From Pseudarthrobacter sp. NamE2 (GTDB taxonomy: Bacteria; Actinomycetota; Actinomycetes; Actinomycetales; Micrococcaceae), in contig NZ_VAHN01000002.1 in assembly GCF_005796205.1 (NCBI RefSeq), forward strand, positions 1-64,000: 64,000 nt of DNA, written 5' to 3'. The notes under the pieces were generated by a model that worked only from the letters and a program-made list of their open reading frames with translations, searched no databases and had not been told where the DNA came from. Shown here piece by piece: positions 52,582 through 62,627 of this stretch. The stretch's first letter is position 1. Each line of letters starts with the position of its first letter. The position numbers and the translations under genes were made by a program.

Positions 52582-53610
52582 TCAGTCGTCAAACGGCCGG
52601 AACTGTTCGACGGCGACCACCTTGCTTTTCGCACCAGGTGCCACATGGCAGACCACCAGTTCGCCGGGCGAGAGGTACGGTTCCTCGGACGGCAGGAGTT
52701 TTGCCAGCGCGGCCGGCATGTGCTTCGCCAGCTGGCCGAGAACGGTGGGCAGCGCGGGGCGGTGGGTGCAGACAACCACGGGCCGCCGTTTGTCGAAGAG
52801 CGACTCGATCACGGCAGCAGTCTTTTTTGGACTTCGCTCGTGCCGGTGTTCGGTCAGGGCTTCGGCCATCTTCACTTTCGCGCCCACTGCCTTGACGTAC
52901 GGTGCAACGGTAGCCACACACCTCAGCCATGGGCTCGTCACCACCCGCGGCGGCTTCCAGGCCTGCAACAGACGCCCCACGGCCTGCGCCTGGCGGGTTC
53001 CGGTTACGGCGAGGGGCCGCTCGCCTTCCGCCTTGGTCCAGGACGAGCGCGGTTTCGCCTTTGCGTGGCGGAGGACCACGAGCGGCCAGGTGTCCAACTC
53101 CCCGCGTTCGTGCGCTTCGCGCAGGTACTGCAAAGGTTTGGCGTCGGTGGGATTGGACAGCAGCGTGGACGCCTTCTCCGGGGTGCACCACATGAGACCG
53201 TCCACCTCTTTGCCGTCCGGAACGAGACCGGTTCCGTTGGCCTTGACGGCCCAGTAGTGGACCACTTTGAGGCCCGACGCCACGTGGTAGTGGATGGCCG
53301 GCAGCGGAATCCCCAGTGCCGCGTCCAGCCCGATCTCCTCCCGCACCTCACGGACAGCGCATTCAGGTATGGTCTCGCCGTCGTCGATCTTGCCCTTGGG
53401 CCACGACCAGTCGTCATAGCGGGGACGGTGGATCAGCAGGACTTCCAGCCTGTCTTTGGTGACGCGCCAGGGAATGGCTCCGGCAGCAGTGACTGCTACT
53501 GGTTCCCCCGGATGGTCTGTCTGGTCAGCTACGAGTGCATCGCTCGACAAAACTGTTGCCCTTACCGCCGGCTCAGGCTGCGCTGCCGGGGACGCGACGC
53601 CAGCAGCCAT
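52582..53610 (-). CDS. mutT1: Nudix hydrolase fused to a histidine phosphatase (MutT1)
   Basis: A 342-residue two-domain protein. The Nudix box [20 protein letters not shown] is at about 73-92 (with IG following), and a phosphoglycerate-mutase-like domain begins [15 protein letters not shown] near residue 178. This is the architecture of mycobacterial MutT1, which sanitises 8-oxo-dGTP and hydrolyses diadenosine polyphosphates. The first 48 bases overlap the end of ppk, so the two are translationally linked. The adjacency to ppk is also found in mycobacteria. Confidence 0.92.
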   Translation of the reverse strand: MAAGVASPAAQPEPAVRATVLSSDALVADQTDHPGEPVAVTAAGAIPWRVTKDRLEVLLIHRPRYDDWSWPKGKIDDGETIPECAVREVREEIGLDAALGIPLPAIHYHVASGLKVVHYWAVKANGTGLVPDGKEVDGLMWCTPEKASTLLSNPTDAKPLQYLREAHERGELDTWPLVVLRHAKAKPRSSWTKAEGERPLAVTGTRQAQAVGRLLQAWKPPRVVTSPWLRCVATVAPYVKAVGAKVKMAEALTEHRHERSPKKTAAVIESLFDKRRPVVVCTHRPALPTVLGQLAKHMPAALAKLLPSEEPYLSPGELVVCHVAPGAKSKVVAVEQFRPFDD

Positions 53611-55811
53611 GACTGGACGTCCTCAAGGGGTTTCCCGTCCTCGGTCAGGTGGTGCCGGGTCCAGTTGCCCCCGCTGTCCAGGTGCCAGCTGGCGGTTTCA
53701 GGAGCGAGGTAGCGCCGGAGCAGGTCCAGGACGTAGTTGATGTCGTCAGCGCTGCCAAGCTGCACCAGCGCCTCAACGCGGCGGTCCAGGTTGCGGTGCA
53801 TCATGTCCGCAGATCCGACGTATACCACGGGATCCCCGCCATTGGCGAAGGCAAACACGCGGGAGTGCTCCAGGAACCTGCCCAGGATGGAGCGCACCGT
53901 GATGTTGTCACTTAGTCCCGGAACGCCGGGGCGGAGCGAGCAGATGCCGCGGACCACCACGTCCACCTTCACCCCGGCCTGCGAGGCCCGGTACAGGGAA
54001 TCAATGATGGCCTCGTCCACCATGGAGTTGACCTTGATCTGCACCCGCCCGGGCACTCCGGCCCTGGCGTTGCGGATTTCGGTTTCGATCCGGTCAATGA
54101 GCCCGGACCGCACGGACCGCGGCGCAACGAGCAGGCGCTTGAACGTCGACTTCGGCGCGTACCCGGACAGCTGGTTGAACAGCTTGGACAGGTCCTCGCC
54201 CACCTGGTCGTTGGCGGTCAGCAGGCCCAGGTCCTCATAGTAGCGGGCTGTCCTGGGATGGTAATTGCCCGTGCCGATGTGGCAGTAGCGGCGCAGCCCG
54301 TCCACTTCCTGCCGCACCACCAGGGACAGTTTGCAGTGCGTCTTCAGCCCCACGATGCCGTACACCACGTGCACGCCGGCCTGCTCAAGCTTGCGGGCCC
54401 AGGAGATGTTGGCCTGCTCATCGAAGCGGGCCTTGATTTCCACCAGGGCCAGCACCTGCTTGCCGGCCTCCGCGGCGTCGATCAGGGCGTCAACGATGGG
54501 TGAGTCGCCGGAGGTGCGGTAGAGGGTCTGCTTGATGGCCTGGACCTTGGGGTCGGCCGCGGCCTGCTCCAGGAAGGCCTGGACGGAGGTCGAGAACGAG
54601 TCGTAGGGGTGGTGCAGCAGGATGTCGCGGCGGCGCATGGCAGCGAAGACGTTGGCGGCCTTGGACGTCTCGGACTCGTTAAGGAAACGGGAGGTGTGCG
54701 GGACGTGCTTGGGGTAGTGCAGGTCCGCGCGGTCAATGCCGGCGATGACGGACAGCCCGCGGAGGTCCAGCGGGGCCGGCACCGAGTAGACCTCCGATTC
54801 CTCCACGCCCAGTTCGCGGATCAGGAGCGCCCGGATGTTGGGGTTGATGTCATTGGTGACCTCGAGCCGCACCGGCGGGCCGAAGCGGCGCCGCAGGAGT
54901 TCCTTCTCGAGTGCCTGCAGGAGGTTCTCGGCGTCGTCCTCCTCGACCTCCACGTCCTCGTTGCGGGTGACCCGGAAGGTGTGGTGTTCCAGGACCTCCA
55001 TGCCCGGGAACAGCTTGTCCAGGTGTACGGCGATGACATCTTCCAACGCGATGAAGCGGGCCACCCGGCCTGGCACGGCGCCCGCGCGGGGACCGTCGAT
55101 GGAGATCAGGCGGGGCAGCTGGTCCGGCACCTTGACGCGGGCGAACAGCTCCTTGTCGCTGATGGGGTTCCGCACCACCACGGCGAGGTTCAGCGACAGG
55201 CCCGAGATGTAGGGGAACGGGTGCGCCGGGTCCACTGCCAGGGGCGTCAGGATGGGGAACACTTTCTCCGCGAACATAACGCTGAGCTGCTGCTGGGCGG
55301 CATCGTCCAGTTCATCCCACTGCATGAGGTGGATGTGCTCGTAGGCCAGTGCGGGGCGGATCTGCTCCGCATACGCCTGCGCGTGCCGCTGCTGGAGCCG
55401 GTGGGCTTCCTCGCTGATCTGTTCCAGGACCTCCACCGGGCTCAGCCCGGCCGGGGAGGGCACGGCGAGGCCGGTGGCGATGCGGCGCTTCAGCCCGGCA
55501 ACGCGGACCATGAAGAACTCGTCGAGGTTGGACGCGAAGATGGACAGGAAGTTGACCCGTTCCAGCAGATGCAGGGACGGATCCTCGGCGAGCTCCAGGA
55601 CCCGGGAATTGAAGGCGAGCCAGCTCAGTTCGCGGTCCAGGAAGCGGTCCGGGCGGATGTCTCCGTCGGGCTGCAGGTTGGGTGCAAACTCGGGAATGTC
55701 GATGCGGTCCTGGGTGGCCCGGGATGCGGGCACCTCGGATGAGCCGAAGCGGGCGCGCACGGGCACTGCAACATCCTGGGACGTGGCTGTTCCGGAAGGT
55801 TCCGGGTTCAT
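53562..55811 (-). CDS. ppk: Polyphosphate kinase 1
   Basis: A 749-residue PPK1 that reversibly makes polyphosphate from ATP. The N domain begins [20 protein letters not shown], and the phosphorylated His lies in [20 protein letters not shown], preceded by [13 protein letters not shown]. The C-terminal PLD-like half ends in [20 protein letters not shown], as expected. The ATG at 55811 follows AAAGGAGA. MutT1 begins inside its last 49 bases. Confidence 0.96.
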   Translation of the reverse strand: MNPEPSGTATSQDVAVPVRARFGSSEVPASRATQDRIDIPEFAPNLQPDGDIRPDRFLDRELSWLAFNSRVLELAEDPSLHLLERVNFLSIFASNLDEFFMVRVAGLKRRIATGLAVPSPAGLSPVEVLEQISEEAHRLQQRHAQAYAEQIRPALAYEHIHLMQWDELDDAAQQQLSVMFAEKVFPILTPLAVDPAHPFPYISGLSLNLAVVVRNPISDKELFARVKVPDQLPRLISIDGPRAGAVPGRVARFIALEDVIAVHLDKLFPGMEVLEHHTFRVTRNEDVEVEEDDAENLLQALEKELLRRRFGPPVRLEVTNDINPNIRALLIRELGVEESEVYSVPAPLDLRGLSVIAGIDRADLHYPKHVPHTSRFLNESETSKAANVFAAMRRRDILLHHPYDSFSTSVQAFLEQAAADPKVQAIKQTLYRTSGDSPIVDALIDAAEAGKQVLALVEIKARFDEQANISWARKLEQAGVHVVYGIVGLKTHCKLSLVVRQEVDGLRRYCHIGTGNYHPRTARYYEDLGLLTANDQVGEDLSKLFNQLSGYAPKSTFKRLLVAPRSVRSGLIDRIETEIRNARAGVPGRVQIKVNSMVDEAIIDSLYRASQAGVKVDVVVRGICSLRPGVPGLSDNITVRSILGRFLEHSRVFAFANGGDPVVYVGSADMMHRNLDRRVEALVQLGSADDINYVLDLLRRYLAPETASWHLDSGGNWTRHHLTEDGKPLEDVQSWLLASRPRQRSLSRR

Positions 55812-55940
55812 GGCATCTCCTTTACCTGGGCGCTTGATGCTGGCGCTTCCGGCCCGCGCGGTTCTGCTTCAACCTTACAAGCATCCGTATCCGGAAAGCC
55901 TTGGATTCAGGTCCTCCGGCCGTGAAGTAAGCCGACTGGC

Positions 55941-56912
55941 CTAACTGGCCGCCACCGGTCCGTACATCACGTCCATGTCCCAGCGGGTGAATCCCAGCCG
56001 CCGGTACAAGGAGACGGCGGGAGTGTTGTCCGCGTCCGTGTAGAGCATCACCGCGTGCAGGCCCAGATCCTGCAGGTACCGGATCCCGGCGATGGTCAGC
56101 GCCTTGCCAAGACCCATGCCCTGTGCCTCGGGCGCTACCCCCACCACGTACACTTCGCCGATCGCCGGGTGTGACCCGTGCTGCGGATGCACCTTGGTCC
56201 AGTGGAAGCCGAGCAAACGGCCGCCGGCATCCTCGGCAAGGAGGAAGCCGGAAGGGTCGAACCATTCCTCCGCCATCCGTGCCTCCAGGTCCGCCCGGGT
56301 GAGGCTGCCCTGCTCCGGGTGGTGCGCAAAGGCCGCTTTGTTGAGCGCCAGCCAGGCATCCTCATCCTGGCCCGGAACAAAGGCGCGCAGCGACACACCG
56401 TCCGGAAGGCCGGCGTCGGGAAGGTCGGTGCCTGCCGTCGTCATGCGCATCTTCCACAACTCACGCACCGGTGCATACCCGTAGCGGGCAGCGAGGTCGG
56501 CCGCGGCCTCATGGTTGCCGTGCGACCAGGCCTTCAGGCCGTCCAGCCCGCGGGCCTCCAGCAGGGCACCCACCAGCCGGTCCGCCACACCCTGGTTGCG
56601 GTAGGAGGGGTGGACGGCGATTTCCAGGATGCCGGTGCCGTCCGGCTCTTCAACCACGACGGCGAATCCCGCCAGGTCCTGGCCGGTGGCGGGATCGGAG
56701 TCCTCGTCAGGGGCATACAGCGCCAGGGTCAGCAACGAATGCTCAGCGGAGTTCCCGGCGCGCATGGTCACCAGTGTCTGCTCGGAGATCGAGGGGTTGC
56801 CGTCCGCCTCCTCTGCAGCTGCCAGCAGGCCGCGGCAATCCTGGAGGAGTTGCGGGTCAACCCCGCCGCGGACAACAAGGACGGGCCACTTTTCAGGGTG
56901 CGCTGGAGTCAT
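55941..56912 (-). CDS. mshD: Mycothiol synthase (tandem GNAT)
   Basis: A 323-residue acetyltransferase that acetylates Cys-GlcN-inositol in the last step of mycothiol synthesis. It has two GNAT folds: the N domain at about 10-150 with ILEIAVHPSYRNQGVADRLV, and the C domain at about 175-320 with IGEVYVVGVAPEAQGMGLGK and ending RLGFTRWDMDVMYGP. Both contain the acetyl-CoA loop. It directly follows a GlnR-type regulator, an order also seen in mycobacteria. This gene shows that the organism uses mycothiol. Confidence 0.95.
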   Translation of the reverse strand: MTPAHPEKWPVLVVRGGVDPQLLQDCRGLLAAAEEADGNPSISEQTLVTMRAGNSAEHSLLTLALYAPDEDSDPATGQDLAGFAVVVEEPDGTGILEIAVHPSYRNQGVADRLVGALLEARGLDGLKAWSHGNHEAAADLAARYGYAPVRELWKMRMTTAGTDLPDAGLPDGVSLRAFVPGQDEDAWLALNKAAFAHHPEQGSLTRADLEARMAEEWFDPSGFLLAEDAGGRLLGFHWTKVHPQHGSHPAIGEVYVVGVAPEAQGMGLGKALTIAGIRYLQDLGLHAVMLYTDADNTPAVSLYRRLGFTRWDMDVMYGPVAAS

Positions 56913-56942
56913 AGGGCAAGGCTATACGGGTCACGGCCCCGG

Positions 56943-57641
56943 TCAGGCCTCGGTGAGCTCGTCTTCCTGCTGCCGTACCAGGGTCAGGCGGTACCCGACG
57001 TTGCGGACCGTGCTGATCAGGTTCTCATGGTCCGGTCCCAGCTTTGCGCGGAGCCGCCGGACGTGGACGTCAACGGTGCGCGTGCCGCCGTAGTAGTCAT
57101 AGCCCCACACCTCGGTGAGCAGCTGCTGGCGGGTGAATACCCGGCCGGGATGCTGGGCGAGGTACTTAAGGAGCTCGAATTCCTTGAAGGTCAGGTTCAA
57201 CGGCGCGCCGTTGACGCGGGCCGTGTAGCTCGCTTCGTCGATGATGACGCCGGCGGCACGGATTTCGCTGGGCGCGTCCTCCTGCTCGGGTACCGCCCGG
57301 GCGACGGAAAGCCTGATGCGTGCCTCCACCTCTGCGGGGCCGGCCGAATCGAGGACGATGTCATCCACAGCCCAGGCGGACGACACGGCCGCCATGCCGC
57401 CTTCGGTGAGGATCAGCACCAGCGGTGCGCTGAGCCCGGTGGCTTTCAGGAGCTGGGTGAGGGAGCGGGCCCCCACAAGGTCCTTCCGCGCGTCCAGGAG
57501 CACGATGTCGCAGGGATCGGTCTCGAGCAGGGCGGTAGGCTCGGCGGGGAGGATGTGCACCCGGTGGTTCAGCAACTCCAGAGCAGGCAGGATGTCTACC
57601 GAAGAGCCGGTGCTGTTCGTCAGTAACAGGATGTGCGACAT
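56943..57641 (-). CDS. glnR: GlnR-type orphan response regulator
   Basis: A 232-residue OmpR-family regulator without a partner kinase. The receiver-like domain (about 1-115: [30 protein letters not shown] with D50, [20 protein letters not shown]) has the atypical GlnR pattern. The DNA-binding domain has [20 protein letters not shown] and [20 protein letters not shown]. GlnR governs nitrogen assimilation genes. The ATG at 57641 follows GGAGGAA. The mshD gene follows 30 bases downstream. The gene name rests on pattern and context; a paralogue is possible. Confidence 0.82.
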   Translation of the reverse strand: MSHILLLTNSTGSSVDILPALELLNHRVHILPAEPTALLETDPCDIVLLDARKDLVGARSLTQLLKATGLSAPLVLILTEGGMAAVSSAWAVDDIVLDSAGPAEVEARIRLSVARAVPEQEDAPSEIRAAGVIIDEASYTARVNGAPLNLTFKEFELLKYLAQHPGRVFTRQQLLTEVWGYDYYGGTRTVDVHVRRLRAKLGPDHENLISTVRNVGYRLTLVRQQEDELTEA

Positions 57642-57975
57642 TGTTCCTCCAAGGGCTGTCCGCGCATCATTGGGCGACTAAACCGGATTTTCACCGGCCG
57701 GTACAGGCTTCCTGCCCGGATTCAAGGCCGGTGTGGAGCTGCCGGCCCGCCACCTGGACAGGGAGCGTAGCTGAACCTTGAGTATACCCGGCAGCCCCTG
57801 TTGGGCCAGAGATTACCGGGCTGCAAAGGCACGTTTTGCGACATATCCCGGTCACATAAGGCAGGATTGAGCAAGGGCGGCATGCCCTGCCATGAAGGGG
57901 GACACCCCGCCGGTCGACGCCAGGATGGGATGACAGCGCAGTGAGTGCAGAGATGAAGCGCAGGCCGGGTTCCGC
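57642..57975. other. Divergent promoter region
   Basis: These 334 bases contain no convincing gene. They should hold the promoters of glnR (leftward) and the membrane protein at 57976 (rightward). I see no clear binding-site palindrome. Confidence 0.4.
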
Positions 57976-58743
57976 ATGACGGCAGAACTGCAGGCGCCCG
58001 CGCGCTCCCTCGGTTCCTGGACTATCGGCATTGCGGGAATCGCAGGCCTGGCAGCGATCATCGCCGGCGTCTACAGCTCCCGCGAGGCCCTCGTGGCTGT
58101 TGCTGTCCTCATCGCCGCAGCGGTCGGAATCGGCTGGCCGCACTTCCTCCGGATCCCGGCCAAAAAGACGCTCGCCGCAGTCATCGCGCTGCCCGGTGCG
58201 GGATCCGCTGCCGCCGCCGCGGTCGCCCCCGCCCCCGGCTACCTGGACTGGACCCCCGGATTCATGGCGCTGGGGATGATGGCCGTGTTTGTGGTTCAGC
58301 TGATCCGCGGCACCGGACAGGCCCAACGGCTCGAATCAACGCTTGGCTGCTGCGTAGGGGTCCTGCTCTCCTGCCTGGGCTCAGGCTGGGTGGCCGGGGC
58401 CAGGTTCAACGGAATCCGGGAAATGCTGCTCGTGGCGGCCATCAGTGCTGCTGTGGCGTTGCTCACAGGGCTTATCCGCTGGCCGGACCGGATGGTGGCG
58501 CCGCTGGGCATGGTTTTGGCCGGGCTTGCCGGCCCGCTTGCCGGGCTGGTGCTGTCCGATATCGCTGTCCTGCCGGCCGCTGTTTTCGGCGTCGTGGTCG
58601 GCGCGGTGCTGGCCAGCTTCCGCCGGATGGTGACCCTCCGCGGTGCCCCCCTGAACCTTGCCGCGGCGCTCAGCATGGGCCTTGCACCCGTGTCCGCCGT
58701 GGGCTCGCTCGCCTACTTCATAGACAAGCTCCTCATCTACTAA
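57976..58743 (+). CDS. Polytopic membrane protein of unknown function
   Basis: A 255-residue protein with seven to eight helices (for example IGIAGIAGLAAIIAGVYSS, MALGMMAVFVVQLIRGTG, GAVLASFRRMVTLRGAPLNL as a loop, GLAPVSAVGSLAYFIDKLLI). I do not recognise a named family; similar proteins are annotated as hypothetical permeases in Arthrobacter. The ribosome site before the ATG at 57976 is weak. A 37-residue membrane protein gene follows 17 bases on. Confidence 0.72.
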   Translation: MTAELQAPARSLGSWTIGIAGIAGLAAIIAGVYSSREALVAVAVLIAAAVGIGWPHFLRIPAKKTLAAVIALPGAGSAAAAAVAPAPGYLDWTPGFMALGMMAVFVVQLIRGTGQAQRLESTLGCCVGVLLSCLGSGWVAGARFNGIREMLLVAAISAAVALLTGLIRWPDRMVAPLGMVLAGLAGPLAGLVLSDIAVLPAAVFGVVVGAVLASFRRMVTLRGAPLNLAAALSMGLAPVSAVGSLAYFIDKLLIY

Positions 58744-58760
58744 CGCGTTAGGATGGCATC

Positions 58761-58874
58761 ATGTCCGTACTTGCTTTTGAAATCTTCTTCCTTGTCCTGC
58801 TCGGCATCGCCAGCCTGTCCATGGCATGGTTCGCCGGCTTCGTGGTCTACCGCCTTTTCAAGGGCCAGAAGTAG
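58761..58874 (+). CDS. Single-helix membrane miniprotein (37 residues)
   Basis: The frame reads MSVLAFEIFFLVLLGIASLS, then MAWFAGFVVYRLFKGQK. It is one continuous hydrophobic helix with a basic tail, so the C terminus is cytoplasmic. AGGATGG lies at a good distance before the ATG, and it sits 17 bases after a larger membrane protein gene, suggesting a shared transcript. The function is unknown; it could be an accessory subunit. Confidence 0.65.
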   Translation: MSVLAFEIFFLVLLGIASLSMAWFAGFVVYRLFKGQK

Positions 58875-58915
58875 ACCACCCTTCACGGAGCTAGCCGTAT
58901 TTCGAGGTAATAGCT

Positions 58916-59524
58916 GTGCCCATTGAGATTCCCACGGATCTGACCCCTGAACTTGTCCCCCTTTCCTGGCTCATCGGCGAGTGGGAGGGCCGCGGCCGGC
59001 TCGGCAGCGGGGATGAGGACTCGGAGCACTTCCTGCAGCACGTTTCCTTTACGCATAACGGCCTGCCCTACCTCCAGTACCGGGCGGAGAGCTGGCTGAC
59101 CGACGACGACGGCACGCGCCTTCGCCCGCTCACTGTTGAGACAGGCTTTTGGGCGCTGGAGCGCAAGCAGCTTGATGCCGACGGCGGTCCGGGCCTGGTG
59201 CCGGCAGACATCGTGCCGGCGCTGAAGAGCGCCGATGAGGTGGAAGCCCTCCGCAACAGCGAGGGCGGCTTCGACATTTCGGTTTCCATCGCCCATCCCG
59301 GCGGCATTTCCGAGCTGTACTACGGGCAGATCAAGGGACCGCAGATCCGGCTCACCACCGACATGGTGATGCGGGGAAGCCATTCAAAGGACTACAGTGC
59401 CGCAACCCGGATCTTCGGTTTGGTGGACGGCAACCTGTTGTGGCGGTGGGACGTGGCAACAGGCGGAGGGGGCGGCAAGGGCCTGGAAGCGCACGCGTCA
59501 GCCTTCCTGAAGAGAGTCTCCTGA
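58916..59524 (+). CDS. FABP-like heme-binding protein (nitrobindin family)
   Basis: A 202-residue beta-barrel of the nitrobindin/DUF1794 family. The entry motif LSWLIGEWEGRGRLG (GxWxGxG, about 17-31) and later MVMRGSHSKDYSAATRIFGL support it. Studied members bind ferric heme and isomerise peroxynitrite. It starts at a GTG. It lies before the YgfZ gene, as in mycobacterial genomes. An internal insertion of about 20 residues (DADGGPGLVPADIVPALKSA) is longer than in short members. Confidence 0.88.
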   Translation: MPIEIPTDLTPELVPLSWLIGEWEGRGRLGSGDEDSEHFLQHVSFTHNGLPYLQYRAESWLTDDDGTRLRPLTVETGFWALERKQLDADGGPGLVPADIVPALKSADEVEALRNSEGGFDISVSIAHPGGISELYYGQIKGPQIRLTTDMVMRGSHSKDYSAATRIFGLVDGNLLWRWDVATGGGGGKGLEAHASAFLKRVS

Positions 59525-59572
59525 CCCCTGCCGGGCTGGAATACCCGCCCACTGAAGGACGTTGGCCTGAAT

Positions 59573-60658
59573 ATGACTATCCCCAGCCCTCTGTTGTCGC
59601 GCCCCGGCGCGGTTGAGGCCGCCGGTGCGGACGCGGGCGTCGCGTTGCACTATGGCGAGCCCCTGCGCGAGCAGCGCGCCCTCGCCGCCGGAACCGCCGT
59701 CGTCGATCTTTCCCACCGCGGCGTGGTGACCGTCACCGGACCGGACAGGTTGAGCTGGCTCAACACGCTGTCCTCCCAGCAGATCACCAACCTTGCGCCG
59801 GGGGAGTCCAGCGAGCTGCTGCTCCTCAGCGTGCAGGGCCGGATCGACTTCGACGCACGGGTGATCGACGACGGCGGCACCACCTGGCTGATCGTCGAGG
59901 CTGCCGAAGCGGCGCCGCTGGCGGAATACCTCAACAGGATGAAGTTCATGCTCCGGGTGGAGGTGGCCGACGTTTCCGCCGACTGGGCTGTGATGGGCAG
60001 TACCAGGGCGGTTCCCGAATGGTCCGGCCTGCTTGCCTGGCAGGACCCCTGGCCGCACGTCAGCGCAGGCGGTTACTCCTATGCCACCGTGTCCGAGGAG
60101 GACCACCCCGGCCTGGAGCGCCCTTGGTTCGAGTACCTCGTACCAGCAGCAGAGCTGGAGAAGGTTGTGGCGGACCGCCCCCTTGCCGGCACCCTGGCCG
60201 CCGAAGCCCTTCGCGTAGCCGCCTGGCGGCCGCGCATCGGCGCCGAGGCGGACGATAAGACCATTCCGCACGAGCTCGACCTGCTCCGTACCGCGGTCCA
60301 CTTGGCCAAGGGCTGCTACAAGGGCCAGGAAACTATTGCCCGCGTCCACAACCTGGGTCACCCGCCGCGGCGCCTGGTGTTCCTGCAGCTGGACGGGTCA
60401 CAGCACACCATGCCCGCCGCCGGCAGCCCGGTGCTGGCGGGGGAGCGCAAGGTGGGAACCGTAACCTCCGTTGCCCAGCATTACGAGATGGGACCGGTGG
60501 CGCTGGCGGTCATAAAACGTTCGGTGGCTCCGGATGAGATACTGACGGTCCTTGACGGGGACGAACCGTACCCCGCCAGCCAAGAACTCATCGTCGCTCC
60601 GGACGCCGGCCAGGTGGTGGGGCGCCAGACCGGATTCCTCAGGGGGCCACGCGAATGA
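59573..60658 (+). CDS. ygfZ: YgfZ/GcvT-domain folate-binding protein
   Basis: A 361-residue protein of the YgfZ family, folate-dependent factors for iron-sulfur cluster repair. The signature KGCYKGQETIARVHNLGHPP (about 247-266) is intact. The GcvT-like N-terminal domain has VVDLSHRGVVTVTGPDRLSW. The ankyrin gene begins within its stop codon (ATGA), so they are translationally coupled. Confidence 0.9.
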   Translation: MTIPSPLLSRPGAVEAAGADAGVALHYGEPLREQRALAAGTAVVDLSHRGVVTVTGPDRLSWLNTLSSQQITNLAPGESSELLLLSVQGRIDFDARVIDDGGTTWLIVEAAEAAPLAEYLNRMKFMLRVEVADVSADWAVMGSTRAVPEWSGLLAWQDPWPHVSAGGYSYATVSEEDHPGLERPWFEYLVPAAELEKVVADRPLAGTLAAEALRVAAWRPRIGAEADDKTIPHELDLLRTAVHLAKGCYKGQETIARVHNLGHPPRRLVFLQLDGSQHTMPAAGSPVLAGERKVGTVTSVAQHYEMGPVALAVIKRSVAPDEILTVLDGDEPYPASQELIVAPDAGQVVGRQTGFLRGPRE

Positions 60659-61062
60659 CCAACGACAGTGCCGAAGCAACGGCAGGGCCGGACGACGACG
60701 CCGTCGCCCTGGCGCACACCCTCTTCGAAGGTGCCCGGGAAGGGAACACGGAGCTGTTGCGTGCCTACCTGGAAGCAGGAGCGCCGGCCGGGCTGACCAA
60801 CGCCGCCGGCGATTCGCTCCTGATGCTCGCAGCCTACCACGGCCACGCTGACACCGTGCAGTTGATCCTGCAGCATGGCGCCGGGGCGGATGCTGCGAAT
60901 GACCGCGGGCAGACGCCCCTCGCTGGAGCCGCGTTTAAGGGCTACACCGACGTAGCACGCGTCCTGCTGGCCGCCGGCGCCGACCCTGACGCCGGCACCC
61001 CGTCAGCACGCGCAGCGGCGCAGATGTTTGCCCGCCAGGAGATCCTCGATCTCCTGGGTTAG
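60655..61062 (+). CDS. Small ankyrin-repeat protein
   Basis: A 135-residue cytoplasmic protein with about three ankyrin repeats: GNTELLRAYLEAGAPAGLTN, AGDSLLMLAAYHGHADTVQL and GQTPLAGAAFKGYTDVARVL (about 26-120). Such modules bind partner proteins. Its ATG overlaps the ygfZ stop, which points to a linked role, though none is known. Confidence 0.88.
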   Translation: MTNDSAEATAGPDDDAVALAHTLFEGAREGNTELLRAYLEAGAPAGLTNAAGDSLLMLAAYHGHADTVQLILQHGAGADAANDRGQTPLAGAAFKGYTDVARVLLAAGADPDAGTPSARAAAQMFARQEILDLLG

Positions 61063-61106
61063 CCTCTCCGGGTCCGCCCGGAAGCCAAACCCTGAAGGAT
61101 GATCGA

Positions 61107-62627
61107 GTGGAAAACGTAGCAAAGCCCTGGCCGGCCCTGTGGTCGCTGGTCATCGGGTTCTTCATGTTCCTGATTGACAGCACCATCGTGTCCGTGGCCA
61201 ACCCGCGGATCATGGAGGGCCTCGGCGCGGACATCAACTCGGTGATCTGGGTGACCAGCGCCTACCTGCTGGCGTACGCCGTCCCGCTCCTGATCACCGG
61301 CAGGCTGGGCGACCGGTTTGGTCCGAAGAAGCTCTACCTCGCGGGGCTGGTGGTGTTCACCCTCGCCTCGTTGTGGTGCGGGTTGTCCGCGAATGTGGAA
61401 ACCCTTATCGCCGCCCGTGTCCTCCAGGGCCTCGGCGCGGCGATCATGACACCCCAGACCATGGCCGTCATCACGCGGATCTTTCCGCCGAACCGGCGCG
61501 GGGCGGCAATGTCCGTCTGGGGCGCCACCGCCGGCATGGCCACGCTGGTCGGTCCCATCCTGGGTGGAGTCCTCGTGGACGGACTGGGCTGGCAGTGGAT
61601 CTTCTTCATCAACCTGCCGGTGGGGATCGCCGGCTTCATCCTGGTGCTCCGCAACGTTCCTGACCTCAGCACCCGACCGCACCGGTTCGACATCCCGGGG
61701 GTGGTGCTCAGCGCCGTCGGCCTCTTCCTGCTGGTCTTCGGCATCCAGGAAGGGGAGACGTATAACTGGGGAACCATTGTTGGACCCGTGAACGTCTGGG
61801 GGCTCATTATCGCCGGCCTGGCCGTGCTGGCGGCGTTCGTGGTGTGGCAGCGGTTCAACAAGGGCGAACCGCTCCTGCCGCTGGGGCTGTTCCGCGACAG
61901 GAACTTCTCCCTCGCCAACATCGGCATCACCACCGTCGGCTTCACCGTAACCGCATTCGGCCTGCCACTGATTTTCTACTACCAGATGGTCCGCGGGCTC
62001 ACGCCCACGCAGTCCGCCCTCCTGATGGTGCCCATGGCTTTGATCTCCGGCGGCCTTGCGCCGGTGGTGGGCAGGATCGTGGACCGGGTGAATCCCAAGT
62101 ACCTCGCCGTGGGCGGCCTCTTGTTGATGGCGGTGGCGCTGGTGTGGAACGCGGCCTTGATGCAGCCGGACACACCCATCCTGATGTTCCTGCTGCCCAG
62201 CGCCGTCCTGGGCTTCGCCAATGCCGGCATCTGGGCCCCGATCAGCACCACCGCAACGCGGAACCTGCCGCCGCAGCAGGCGGGTGCCGGCTCGGGCGTC
62301 TACAACACCACCCGGCAGTTCGGCGCGGTGCTGGGCAGTGCCGCAATCGCCGTGCTGATCCAGGCCCGGCTTGCCGCGGAGTTGTCCGCAGAAGGGCAAA
62401 CCGGCCCGGAAGCTTCGGGTGAGGGGATGGCCCTCACGGGTACTCTACCGGAAGCCCTGCACAACGGATTTTCGACGGCGATGGGCCAGTCCATGCTGCT
62501 GCCCGCCGCGGTGGTCCTGGTAGGCGCGGTTGTGGCGTTGTTCTTCGCGAAACCTCAGCCGGTGGGGCACTGGGGCGGGGCCCCTGCCTCAGCCAAGGTG
62601 GACGCTGGTCTGGATTCCACCGGCTGA
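61107..62627 (+). CDS. DHA2-family MFS multidrug efflux carrier
   Basis: A 506-residue, 14-helix proton antiporter of the EmrB/QacA family. It shows the helix 1 motif FLIDSTIVSVANPRIMEGL, motif A GRLGDRFGPKKLY, and the helix 5 antiporter motif C GPILGGVLVDGLGWQW. It exports drugs or metabolites. The GTG at 61107 follows AAGGATG. Its last 39 bases overlap the convergent acetyltransferase gene. Confidence 0.9.
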   Translation: MENVAKPWPALWSLVIGFFMFLIDSTIVSVANPRIMEGLGADINSVIWVTSAYLLAYAVPLLITGRLGDRFGPKKLYLAGLVVFTLASLWCGLSANVETLIAARVLQGLGAAIMTPQTMAVITRIFPPNRRGAAMSVWGATAGMATLVGPILGGVLVDGLGWQWIFFINLPVGIAGFILVLRNVPDLSTRPHRFDIPGVVLSAVGLFLLVFGIQEGETYNWGTIVGPVNVWGLIIAGLAVLAAFVVWQRFNKGEPLLPLGLFRDRNFSLANIGITTVGFTVTAFGLPLIFYYQMVRGLTPTQSALLMVPMALISGGLAPVVGRIVDRVNPKYLAVGGLLLMAVALVWNAALMQPDTPILMFLLPSAVLGFANAGIWAPISTTATRNLPPQQAGAGSGVYNTTRQFGAVLGSAAIAVLIQARLAAELSAEGQTGPEASGEGMALTGTLPEALHNGFSTAMGQSMLLPAAVVLVGAVVALFFAKPQPVGHWGGAPASAKVDAGLDSTG

